This document shows positions 29,308 through 38,321 of a stretch of DNA of 64,000 nt, piece after piece. A model generated the notes under the pieces. The model had not been told where the DNA came from and did not search any database. It saw nothing but the letters and a program-made list of their open reading frames with translations. The stretch is taken from assembly GCA_947305555.1 (NCBI GenBank), contig CAMZDW010000002.1:23858-87857 (forward strand), read 5' to 3'. The translations under genes and the position numbers were made by a program. Position 1 is the first letter of the stretch; every line of letters begins with the position of its first letter. The stretch comes from an uncultured Elusimicrobium sp. Its GTDB lineage: Bacteria > Elusimicrobiota > Elusimicrobia > Elusimicrobiales > Elusimicrobiaceae.

Positions 29308-31886
29308 GCTAACTTTTCCATTTCGTACCAATTTGGCCCCGCCTTGGCAGCTGCTACCAACGGGACTCGCAACTTAACGGCTTGTTGCATATACGTTTTA
29401 ATTTGTGCAGCCGTTTGGTGTAATTGTGCTTGCGGTAATTCAAAAATCAACTCGTCGTGTACCTGCATGGTCATCGCTACAGGTGAATTGCGGTATGCTT
29501 GAAAAACATCCAACATCGCTTTTTTGATAATATCGGCTGAACCGCCTTGCACAATGGTATTGATAGCCGCACGTTGGGCAAACGAAGCCATAGAACCAAT
29601 TCCCATATTAAACTCCGGTAAATAACGCACATGACCTAACATGGTTTTTACATAACCGTTTTTACGAGCAAGTGCAATATTATCATCAATCCATTGGCGG
29701 ACTACACGGAAGTTTTTAAAATAGCTGTCAATATATTCCTTGGCCTCACGCATAGAAATTCCTAGCGCTTGGGAAAGGCCCATTGGTCCCTGTCCATAAA
29801 TGATACCAAAATTAATAGCTTTTGCACTAGCACGCATTTCATCTGTTACCATCAGCGGCATGATACCAAATACTTGAGCTGCGGTTTGTGTGTGGATGTC
29901 TCCCCCATCTAAAAAGGCTTGGATTAAAACGGGGTCTTGGCTTTCGTGTGCAAGGACACGCAAATCGATTTGGGAATAGTCCACACTAAGCATCACATTG
30001 CCAGGGGCCGCACAAAATGCCTTTCGCAAGAGGCGTCCTTTGGCTGTGCGTACGGGAATATTTTGTAAGTTCGGACTGGAACTGGATAAACGTCCCGTAA
30101 CCGTACCTGTTTGATCTAAATAAGAGTGAACTTTATTTTCATCATCTGCCATTAATAACAAATTATCTACATACGTGGATTTTAATTTGGCGCTAGCCCG
30201 ATAATCCAAAATTTCACGTGCGACGGGATAAGTTTGGGCAATTTCTTCCAGCACCTCTTCATCGGTAGAATAGCCGGTCTTTGTTTTTTTGACAGGCGGG
30301 ATATGCATATGTTCAAAAAGCAAAGCCCCTAACTGTTTAGGCGAATTAATATTCACCGCATATCCGGCACGCGTGTCAATACTTTGCTGAAATTGCGCCA
30401 TTTCTTTTTCCAAAATTATTTTGAAACTTTCCAACCAACCCGGATCAACACGTAGCCCGGTTTGTTCCATATTGGCTAATACCGCCATCAAAGGAAGTTC
30501 TAAATTAACGAACAAATCGTACTGGCCACTTTCCCGAAGTTTTTGCTCCAGCAAACGGCGCAGTTTCCAACCAAATTGAGAATACGCACGTAATAATTCT
30601 TGCGTCTCTTCCTCACTGAGCTGAACCGAAAAATAATCCGCACATGCGCCGGCAAAACTTAAATCACCCGACGGATTTAGTAAATACCGTGCCAAGCGTT
30701 CATCAAAACAAGTGATGTATCGCGGCGGCATTTTGAGGTCCAACTCACGCAAAGTAAGTTTCAAATCATAACCGATTTTTTCCACGGCATCATTTTCCAC
30801 TATTTTTTGCAGTTCTGCTAGTTCCCACGGGGCAATTTGTGGCGTTTCTATTAAAGCGTACTCTTCTTCATTAACCCCTAAAATCAGCCATTCATCTTGC
30901 ACATGCAAAAAAACTTGTTTTGATGTTTGCGCTTTTTGCAATGCTTGTGCCCAAGGAATTTGTGAAACAGCCGTCTCTTCAACGACAGGAACCGGCGCAG
31001 CCGACGAATTATTAAAATCCACCTTATCCAATAAGTTTTTAAACTCGTACGGTTCAAACAACACCGCCAACTGCTCACGCGATGGAAACCTCACGCGGTA
31101 ATCTTCCAAATCAAACGTCATATCCAAATTGGAATCAAAAACCACCAACTGTTTGGATAACAGCGCTTCGCCTTCGTGGTCGCGTATTTTTTGCGCAAGA
31201 GCCGGTTTAATATCCGGGCTTCCCATATGAACTGCGCGGATAATGTCTTCCAAGTGACCAAATTTTCCGATAAGTTCTACTGCACTTTTCGGCCCAACAC
31301 CGCGAACGCCGGGAATATTATCCGAAGCATCCCCTACGATAGAAAAATAGTCCGGCAAAAAAGCCGTAGAAACCCCAAATTTTTCAACGGCAGCTTCAGG
31401 CCCTTTAAATCCATCTTTACCACCGGCCGGCCAAATATGAATAAAATCGTTTAGGAATTGATAAACATCTTTGTCTGTAGTAGCTAGCACGCTAGGCACT
31501 TGGACAGCTGCTGCTTTGCACGCCAAAAAAGCCATCAAATCATCCGCTTCAATACCCGGTTTAGCGACTACCGCCAGTCCCAACCCACGCACCAAATCAC
31601 GCGCCGTATTTAGCTGACTAACCAACGCATCATCCGGTTTTTTACGGGTTCCTTTGTAAGTAGGCCATAATGCTTTACGCCTTGCGCAACCACCGGGAGA
31701 ATCAAAACAAACGGCCACATATTCCGGCCGATATTCTTGCAACATTCGAATAAGCCACCGCACAAAACCATACAAAGCGCCCACCTCCTGCCCAGATGAG
31801 GTCGTCAACTTAGGCAACGCATGATAATTGCGGTGTAAAAAATTGTGAGCATCTACAAGAAAAAATTTTGGTGAAAAATTTGTCAT
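29304..31886 (-). CDS. polA: DNA polymerase I
   Basis: 5'-3' exonuclease domain, DYSQIDLRVLAHES, polymerase motif RASAKAINFGIIYGQGP, QVHDELIFE. Confidence 0.95.
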   Translation of the reverse strand: MTNFSPKFFLVDAHNFLHRNYHALPKLTTSSGQEVGALYGFVRWLIRMLQEYRPEYVAVCFDSPGGCARRKALWPTYKGTRKKPDDALVSQLNTARDLVRGLGLAVVAKPGIEADDLMAFLACKAAAVQVPSVLATTDKDVYQFLNDFIHIWPAGGKDGFKGPEAAVEKFGVSTAFLPDYFSIVGDASDNIPGVRGVGPKSAVELIGKFGHLEDIIRAVHMGSPDIKPALAQKIRDHEGEALLSKQLVVFDSNLDMTFDLEDYRVRFPSREQLAVLFEPYEFKNLLDKVDFNNSSAAPVPVVEETAVSQIPWAQALQKAQTSKQVFLHVQDEWLILGVNEEEYALIETPQIAPWELAELQKIVENDAVEKIGYDLKLTLRELDLKMPPRYITCFDERLARYLLNPSGDLSFAGACADYFSVQLSEEETQELLRAYSQFGWKLRRLLEQKLRESGQYDLFVNLELPLMAVLANMEQTGLRVDPGWLESFKIILEKEMAQFQQSIDTRAGYAVNINSPKQLGALLFEHMHIPPVKKTKTGYSTDEEVLEEIAQTYPVAREILDYRASAKLKSTYVDNLLLMADDENKVHSYLDQTGTVTGRLSSSSPNLQNIPVRTAKGRLLRKAFCAAPGNVMLSVDYSQIDLRVLAHESQDPVLIQAFLDGGDIHTQTAAQVFGIMPLMVTDEMRASAKAINFGIIYGQGPMGLSQALGISMREAKEYIDSYFKNFRVVRQWIDDNIALARKNGYVKTMLGHVRYLPEFNMGIGSMASFAQRAAINTIVQGGSADIIKKAMLDVFQAYRNSPVAMTMQVHDELIFELPQAQLHQTAAQIKTYMQQAVKLRVPLVAAAKAGPNWYEMEKLA

Positions 31887-31937
31887 GGTTTAAAAGGCAG
31901 GAAACAAACCGCTCCGGGTAAACCGGAGCGGTATTAT

Positions 31938-32384
31938 TTATTTAAGTTTTTGGACAGCTTCTTTAACGTCACTTAGTACTTGGTCTTTTTGTGCGGAGGA
32001 AAATCCTTCTTTTTTCCAAAAAACATCCTGATGGTATATTACCAACATGGTGGGATATTTTTGCAGTTGAAACAACGTAGCCAGCTGCTTTTCAACCGGA
32101 GTTGTACCTTTGTCTTTTACTACGTCTAGTTTTACTACTTTTACATGCTCATCCTTGGCGTAAAAATCCGTCAAAGGGCCCCACACCAACTTTTCTGCAA
32201 TTTTACAAGGATTACACTCATCAAATCCGGCCAACATCACGTAGATTGTCTCCGAGTCACCTGCTGCATAGTCTTGGCTGGTAATAGGGGCAACTACTGT
32301 TGCCGCCTTTGATTTTTCCCAAGCATAACCAGCGACTACACTTAGAAATAACACCGCCAATAAACTTACTATTTTTTTATTCAT
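31938..32384 (-). CDS. exported thioredoxin-fold protein (CNPC motif)
   Basis: Signal-peptide-like N-terminus; DECNPCKIAEKL, QLQKYPTMLVI (cis-Pro). Confidence 0.75.
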   Translation of the reverse strand: MNKKIVSLLAVLFLSVVAGYAWEKSKAATVVAPITSQDYAAGDSETIYVMLAGFDECNPCKIAEKLVWGPLTDFYAKDEHVKVVKLDVVKDKGTTPVEKQLATLFQLQKYPTMLVIYHQDVFWKKEGFSSAQKDQVLSDVKEAVQKLK

Positions 32385-32393
32385 AGTGCACTC

Positions 32394-32714
32394 CTATAAC
32401 AAAGCATCTAGTTTCTCTTGCAAGGCTGATTTAGATTGAAGCCCCACCGTTTGAGCAGCCACTTCCCCATTTTTAAAGAAAATAATGGTCGGAATAGAAG
32501 TAATGCGATATTTGGCGCTCGTATCCGGTCCTTCGTCCGTGTTTAGCTTGCACACTTTCACTTTTCCTTCATACTCTTTTGCTAACTCTTCCACTACAGG
32601 GCCCAGCATGCGGCACGGGCCACACCACGTTGCCCAAAAGTCCACCATGACCGGTCCGTTGTACTTCAATACTTCTTGTTCAAAATTTGCATCATTAACG
32701 ATTACTTCGCTCAT
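32394..32714 (-). CDS. trxA: thioredoxin
   Basis: VDFWATWCGPCRMLGPVVEELA, ITSIPTIIFFKNGE. Confidence 0.96.
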   Translation of the reverse strand: MSEVIVNDANFEQEVLKYNGPVMVDFWATWCGPCRMLGPVVEELAKEYEGKVKVCKLNTDEGPDTSAKYRITSIPTIIFFKNGEVAAQTVGLQSKSALQEKLDALL

Positions 32715-32992
32715 ACTACATCCCCCTACTAGTCTAGGTTACTAACCTATATATTAAAGCCTACTAAGAGCAGAGGAGCTTTGTCAAGTATAGTTGGAGG
32801 AAATTTTACGCTATATAAAATTGTGTCCCAAATACTAATTTCCCCTTGTAACGGTATTCTTGCCCGTAATAGGGCATCCCTTTCGTATGAGCGGTATTTA
32901 AATGGAATTGCAATTATCCTCTTTCGCTATAAAAAATAACCATAGATACGCAAAGTATTGTAAAATAGGAAAATCTATTTTGTGGGGTTTTT

Positions 32993-34054
32993 ATGAAAGA
33001 AAAAATAATTTGTATTTCATCGCCAAAGACACGTACTTACTACCATGCTGTGCCCGTTGCTAAAGAATTTTTAGATAAAGAGCAAAACATCATCAACCGC
33101 ACCGGTACTTTACCGGAAGGAGACGTGGTAGAGTTTATAGTCAATTCTGCTACGCTTAAACATTTAAAACAAGGGCAACTTCATGGAATATTACAAATGG
33201 TTAATTTGGCTGACAATTCCGTCACTTTTCAAGAGGAGTATGATAACGGAAAGCTAATCCATGTAGAAGAAAAAGCCTCCGTTCCAGAAGAAAAATTATC
33301 CATTAAAAAAACTCCTTTTTTCCCAGGAACGACTGTTAAGACTTCTAAGGATTCCCGTTCTTTTTACAGCAACGGAAAAGAAGTGGCCGAAGAGACGATT
33401 GCTTCTAACGGAATCACACTAGAACTGTTAGGAAATATTCCTGACGGGGAAGTGAAAGAAATTGATGACAATGGAAATGTATTAGCCATCGCCCATTATC
33501 AAGGGAACAAATTAAATGGAGAATTGGTCCGTTATAACGAAGTCGGCAAAATTATTTCGCGTGAATACTATGCAAATGGTTTACTCGAGGGAGAGGCTGA
33601 ATATATTTCATTTACCCAACATGACGCATTCACAGCACATTGCACGTACAAAAATGCCCGGCTAGAAGGAGAACGCACCCTGACCCAACAAAATGGCACT
33701 GTACGTAAAAAAGAGTTTTATAAAAATGGACATCTTAGCGGAACTCGTTCCAGTTTTTATTCCAACGGAAATCTGGAAAGCAAAGAAAATTATGTCGATG
33801 GAAAGTTGGAAGGAATTCGTGAATTTTTCTTCCCAACGGGAGGCTTGTGGTATCAAGAAAATTACGTCAAGGGGCGTTTGGATGGCGAACGATTAGGTTA
33901 CTTTGCCAACGGAAAACTTTTCTTAGAAGAATTTTATACGGACGGTCTCTTGGAAGGCTTACGCAAGACCTACACAGAAACTGGAGAATTATTATCCAGT
34001 GAAGAATATCATTGGGGAGCCATTGTTCATAATACGGAACGAAAAAGCTTATGA
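32993..34054 (+). CDS. MORN/YwqK-like repeat protein
   Basis: Repeated units of the form Y.NG.LEGE.../FYSNGNLESKENYVDGKLEG. Confidence 0.75.
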   Translation: MKEKIICISSPKTRTYYHAVPVAKEFLDKEQNIINRTGTLPEGDVVEFIVNSATLKHLKQGQLHGILQMVNLADNSVTFQEEYDNGKLIHVEEKASVPEEKLSIKKTPFFPGTTVKTSKDSRSFYSNGKEVAEETIASNGITLELLGNIPDGEVKEIDDNGNVLAIAHYQGNKLNGELVRYNEVGKIISREYYANGLLEGEAEYISFTQHDAFTAHCTYKNARLEGERTLTQQNGTVRKKEFYKNGHLSGTRSSFYSNGNLESKENYVDGKLEGIREFFFPTGGLWYQENYVKGRLDGERLGYFANGKLFLEEFYTDGLLEGLRKTYTETGELLSSEEYHWGAIVHNTERKSL

Positions 34055-34992
34055 AAATATCGCGCTTCTGCCCAGCCAAAATCAACTTGTTTTTAGAAGT
34101 TACAAATAAACTTCCTAACGGCTATCACGAGCTGGCCACCTTATTTGCAAAAATCAATTTAGGAGACACCTTAACGGTATCCGCTTCTCAAGCGCCCCAA
34201 ACAAATATTTTACTTCAACTCACAGGACCTGTTGGCAAATTAATAGAAGCGGATGAAAACAATTTGGTTTGTCGCGCCGCACGGGCTTTTTTGGATCACT
34301 TTCACCTAACGGCCGACATTCATTTACACTTAGATAAGCATACGCCTACCGGCGCAGGTTTAGGCGGCGGTTCTTCCGATGCAGCTGGGACATTGCTGGC
34401 TTTGTGTGAAATTTTTGATAAAAATAAGGAGGAACTACTCCCGGTAGCTACTAAATTAGGAGCAGATGTTCCCCTTTTTATGTATGAAGATACGTTCCTA
34501 AAAGGAGAAGGCATTGGTGAAAAGCTAACCCCAATTCCTGTCAAAGGGCCCTTACCTTACATCGTGCTTATTTATCCAAATACAGTGGTTCCCACGAAAG
34601 GAGTTTTTTCACGGTTAGTGCTTCCCTCTAAACAGTCTATCTTGACAAATATTTCTAATTTAGATAAATTAATAGAGTACATGAGGTGTACCGCCCCTCT
34701 GTCCGTTTGGAAAGATTTATTATTCAATCGGCTAGAGGATTGCGTTGTTCCTTTTACAAACTCTGTAAGAAATGTGCTGCTTGATCTGCGAGAAATAAAT
34801 ACAGATGCAGTTTTAATGTCTGGTTCCGGCTCCACGGTTTTTGCTTTAGTTGAAACTGAAAAGGATGCAAAAAATTTAATACAAAAGATACAAAATAAGG
34901 AACGGACTGTCGTGTTGACGACATTTTACAGGAGTTCAACGAATGAAAATAACGGAAATAAGGATACATCTTATGGGAGAGGATCGTCTTAA
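34051..34992 (+). CDS. ispE: 4-diphosphocytidyl-2-C-methyl-D-erythritol kinase
   Basis: PAKINLFLEVTNKLPNGYHEL, PTGAGLGGGSSDAAGTL, MSGSGSTVFAL. Confidence 0.94.
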   Translation: MKISRFCPAKINLFLEVTNKLPNGYHELATLFAKINLGDTLTVSASQAPQTNILLQLTGPVGKLIEADENNLVCRAARAFLDHFHLTADIHLHLDKHTPTGAGLGGGSSDAAGTLLALCEIFDKNKEELLPVATKLGADVPLFMYEDTFLKGEGIGEKLTPIPVKGPLPYIVLIYPNTVVPTKGVFSRLVLPSKQSILTNISNLDKLIEYMRCTAPLSVWKDLLFNRLEDCVVPFTNSVRNVLLDLREINTDAVLMSGSGSTVFALVETEKDAKNLIQKIQNKERTVVLTTFYRSSTNENNGNKDTSYGRGSS

Positions 34993-35284
34993 AGCGTTTG
35001 CAAGCGTAACATTTGATGATTCTTTCGTAGTAAGAAATATGAAAGTGGTTGAAGGGACTAAAGGTGTATTTTTATGTATGCCCTCCCGCAAGTTACCAGA
35101 TGGAACTCACAAAGATATGGTTCACCCCATTAATCAAGAGTTTCGCGAATACTTGGAGACAAATGTTTTGAAAGCCTACGAAGAAGAACTAAAGAAGAAT
35201 TCTTCGGGTGCTTCCGAACAAACAAAAGATTCTACCGAGGATGAAAATTCCACTTTGCAAGACGGTAGAAATATGGTAAAATAG
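34943..35284 (+). CDS. spoVG: SpoVG family protein
   Basis: MKITEIRIHLMGEDRLKAFASVTFDDSFVVRNMKVVEG...FLCMPSRKLPDGTHKDMVHPINQEFRE; SD AGGAG. Confidence 0.95.
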   Translation: MKITEIRIHLMGEDRLKAFASVTFDDSFVVRNMKVVEGTKGVFLCMPSRKLPDGTHKDMVHPINQEFREYLETNVLKAYEEELKKNSSGASEQTKDSTEDENSTLQDGRNMVK

Positions 35285-35339
35285 AAGTCAGCACAGGGTT
35301 TTTGTTAATCAACACGCTTTAGCTGTGATGAAAATTTAA

Positions 35340-35413
35340 TTCCGGATGGTGAAATGGTATCACTACTGGTTTTGGTCCAGTCATTCTAGGTTCGAGTCCT
35401 AGTCCGGAAACCA
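35340..35413 (+). tRNA. tRNA-Gln (TTG), CCA encoded
   Basis: Acceptor TTCCGGA/TCCGGAA, anticodon arm CTGGTTTTGGTCCAG, T loop GGTTCGAGTCC, 3' ACCA. Confidence 0.95.
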
Positions 35414-35415
35414 TT

Positions 35416-35443
35416 AAAGGGCTCCTTATCAGGAGCCCTTTTT
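35416..35443 (+). terminator. intrinsic terminator after tRNA-Gln
   Basis: AAGGGCTCCT/AGGAGCCCTT hairpin with T-run. Confidence 0.85.
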
Positions 35444-35465
35444 ATGTACCTATCCAACGAAATTG

Positions 35466-38165
35466 TTAGATTCTTCCGCTCTGTTCAATTAATTCTCTGA
35501 TATGTTGGTTAAACCCTGTTTGTTCCAACAAATCTTCTAGCGCAATCGGCATCCGATAACACCAATAATGATGAGGGTTTGCCGGATCATTAATCCGCTC
35601 TGCTTCCGGATCTGAACTGCGAAGCAACTTATCCAATCCCGTCCAATCTGCAAGCAAAAATAGTGCAATCATGGATGGGCTTTCCAGTTGTAAACGCACG
35701 ATATCTTCACAAATTTGATGGCTAGCATTGGATGGAGATTCTCCACTCTGGTGTAATATATCTAACCAAAAACGCTGTGTATACCCAGGATGTTCCTTCC
35801 ACCAAGCTCGCAAAACAGACATATCATGCGTTCCTGGCATTGTAACAGACAGATATGGATTTTTTGCTGTATCACTAAACAAAACTCCTTCTTCCTTTGG
35901 CATACGCTGTATCTCTAAGCGCAACATGTTTAGTTTGTCAGTTACCTCCGGCAAGCAAGCAGGCAATATCCCTAAATCTTCTGCACAACATAACATGGGT
36001 ACACGGTTTACTATCGCCGGCAACCGTTTCATGGCTTCTTCTTTCCACAAGTCATTTTGGCGCGTAGAAAAATAAGATTCATATAATTTTTTGTATGCTT
36101 CTTGTTGTGGAGGTGTAAGCATTCCCAAAACGTTACTCGTCAAAGCAAACACACGTGGATGATACAACCCCGCAGAAGCAACATCCTCCACAAAAAGCAC
36201 ATTGGCTGCCAGTTCGCATAATCCTCGACGCAATAAAGCTGTTTCTGGCTTTTCACCGGGAAGCGCGTTCACGATCTTACGTTGCGTGTTATATTTTTCT
36301 TGTAAAGCAAAAAGACCTGAGGGAAGCGGCGTTAGATAATTTTCCGTCACATGCTGAGCAAGTACCCCAAAAACATCTTCCACAATTTCTTTAGAAATGT
36401 ATGGATTCACTACCTCTTTGGTAAAATGAAATCCAAATTTTTCCATCTCCTGAGGAGTCAATCCTTTTGCCGGGACAAACTGCCCCAAAATGCCTTGAGT
36501 AGCGGTACGAGGAATTGCCCACATTCTAAAGAATCCTTGCACATGGTCCAGGCGATAGGCATCAAAATACTGTGCTAAATGGGCCATCCGGCGTTCCCAC
36601 CAGCGATATCCATCCCGAGCCATCGCATCCCAGTTATACGTTGGCAACTCCCAATTTTGGCCAGTGGCAGATAAAGCATCCGGAGGAGCTCCGGCTTGGG
36701 AATTTAAATTAAAAAATACAGGATCCATCCACACATCTATGCTGTTGGTTGGAACTCCTAAAGGCACATCTGCTATCAAAGCAACTCCGTGCTGGCGCGC
36801 ATACTGAGATGCTTGCAATAATTGCGTATGCAGAATATATTGGACGTAATACCAAAAGCGGACTTCCTTTTCATCCGGCGCCCCTAACGCACAGAATTGA
36901 TTGGCATCTTCTCGGGCGAAAAACACATATTGGGGCCAGCGCGTATGATCAGACGTGCCAAAACGATCTCGCAATACGCAGAACATGGCATATCCCTGCA
37001 ACCAATGGGAATTTGCCTGGTAAAAAGCTCGAAAATCTCCACTAGCCAACCGATCCGCTCCTTCCTCCTCAAAAGCACGCTGTAATCGTTTTAATTTAAG
37101 TTGCAATACACTTTCATAAATTAGTTTGGGTTGCTTGTTTAGGACGTCTCTTACTTTTTCAAATTCTTCTTCCTCTTCCGGGGAAATCGGTGGCAACGTA
37201 CGCATATCCGCGTAGATAGGATGCAACGCATAAGTAGATAAAATTTTGTAAGGAGAAGAATCTAACCACGAGTGAGTAAAAGTGGTATCTTGCAGCGGCA
37301 AGAGTTGTATGGCACGCTGTCCCGTTTGAACAGCCCAGTCTACCAAAGTGGCCAAATCTCCAAAATCACCACATCCCCATCCATTGGTAGAACGTAAGGA
37401 AAATAGCGGGACTTCCATTCCAGCCACCCGTACAGGGGTCTTCCACTCGAAAATAGGCCTTTGATCCGAAAGAATATACACCCCATATGCCGGGATTTCT
37501 TCTATTTGGCTGGTTCGGTTTTTTCCTTGTTCCCAAACGACTGTTTCTGAATCATCTGTAGTTTTTTCCGAAGACGGGCGAACTAAAAATTTATACTCAA
37601 AAGGAAATGAAATTTTATCTGCATCCAAGGAAACCGCCCACTCATTTGGAGCTATTTCTTGCATTTTTTGTGCTTTCTGGGGGTCCCAATCACCCAACGC
37701 TGTTCCTGAACCGCACACCCATAACTGCTCTTTCACATCAGGCTTGGCAGAATGCGCACGAATCATTAACGTACGTTTAAATAAAGGCAAAGATTCCGTG
37801 TTATGTTCTCGACGACGCCAAACATTCGTCAAACAGGTTGTATACAACCAACCATCCCGTGGAACATCGCGCCAGCTATCATTTGAAATATACAGATCTG
37901 CCTTTGGGTTTAATTCTAACACACGTGCAACGGCTCGCCATTCTTGACGAATCGTTCTCATTCCTTGACGCACTTCATAGTAATAATTGAGTTGTAGTGG
38001 CTGTCTGAGCAAAAGCTGGATTTCCCCCGTCCAACAATCCTTTGTTTTTGCTGTTAACGGAATATTAATCTTTTGTTCATTAGCACCGGCTCCAGCCCGA
38101 TACACAAGGACATGAAGCTTTTCGCCCGGTTGTGTGCGATAATTTAAACAAAAACGTACTTTCAT
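35466..38165 (-). CDS. malQ: 4-alpha-glucanotransferase, DPE2-type (two N-terminal CBM20-like modules + GH77)
   Basis: 899 aa; CBM20-like GTALGDWDPQKAQKM; GH77 DVPLGVPTNSIDVW, DAYRLDHVQGFFR, CAEDLGILP, MPGTHDMSVLR. Confidence 0.88.
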   Translation of the reverse strand: MKVRFCLNYRTQPGEKLHVLVYRAGAGANEQKINIPLTAKTKDCWTGEIQLLLRQPLQLNYYYEVRQGMRTIRQEWRAVARVLELNPKADLYISNDSWRDVPRDGWLYTTCLTNVWRRREHNTESLPLFKRTLMIRAHSAKPDVKEQLWVCGSGTALGDWDPQKAQKMQEIAPNEWAVSLDADKISFPFEYKFLVRPSSEKTTDDSETVVWEQGKNRTSQIEEIPAYGVYILSDQRPIFEWKTPVRVAGMEVPLFSLRSTNGWGCGDFGDLATLVDWAVQTGQRAIQLLPLQDTTFTHSWLDSSPYKILSTYALHPIYADMRTLPPISPEEEEEFEKVRDVLNKQPKLIYESVLQLKLKRLQRAFEEEGADRLASGDFRAFYQANSHWLQGYAMFCVLRDRFGTSDHTRWPQYVFFAREDANQFCALGAPDEKEVRFWYYVQYILHTQLLQASQYARQHGVALIADVPLGVPTNSIDVWMDPVFFNLNSQAGAPPDALSATGQNWELPTYNWDAMARDGYRWWERRMAHLAQYFDAYRLDHVQGFFRMWAIPRTATQGILGQFVPAKGLTPQEMEKFGFHFTKEVVNPYISKEIVEDVFGVLAQHVTENYLTPLPSGLFALQEKYNTQRKIVNALPGEKPETALLRRGLCELAANVLFVEDVASAGLYHPRVFALTSNVLGMLTPPQQEAYKKLYESYFSTRQNDLWKEEAMKRLPAIVNRVPMLCCAEDLGILPACLPEVTDKLNMLRLEIQRMPKEEGVLFSDTAKNPYLSVTMPGTHDMSVLRAWWKEHPGYTQRFWLDILHQSGESPSNASHQICEDIVRLQLESPSMIALFLLADWTGLDKLLRSSDPEAERINDPANPHHYWCYRMPIALEDLLEQTGFNQHIRELIEQSGRI

Positions 38166-38321
38166 AAAAACCCCTACACGCAGAAATATACTGGTGTTAA
38201 GATCTAATTAATGAAGAAAACTTTCCTTAATTATAACACTATTTACGAGGCCAAGCAAAAGTTTTCCAGTATTTTTCTAAAAGGCTGGAGCCAAATCCCA
38301 AAGTTTGATATGATGTTATAT

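Noticed and set aside
33400-34030. Internal repeats as DNA tandem repeats
   Set aside because: They are degenerate protein-level MORN/YwqK-like repeats, not DNA repeats or a CRISPR array.
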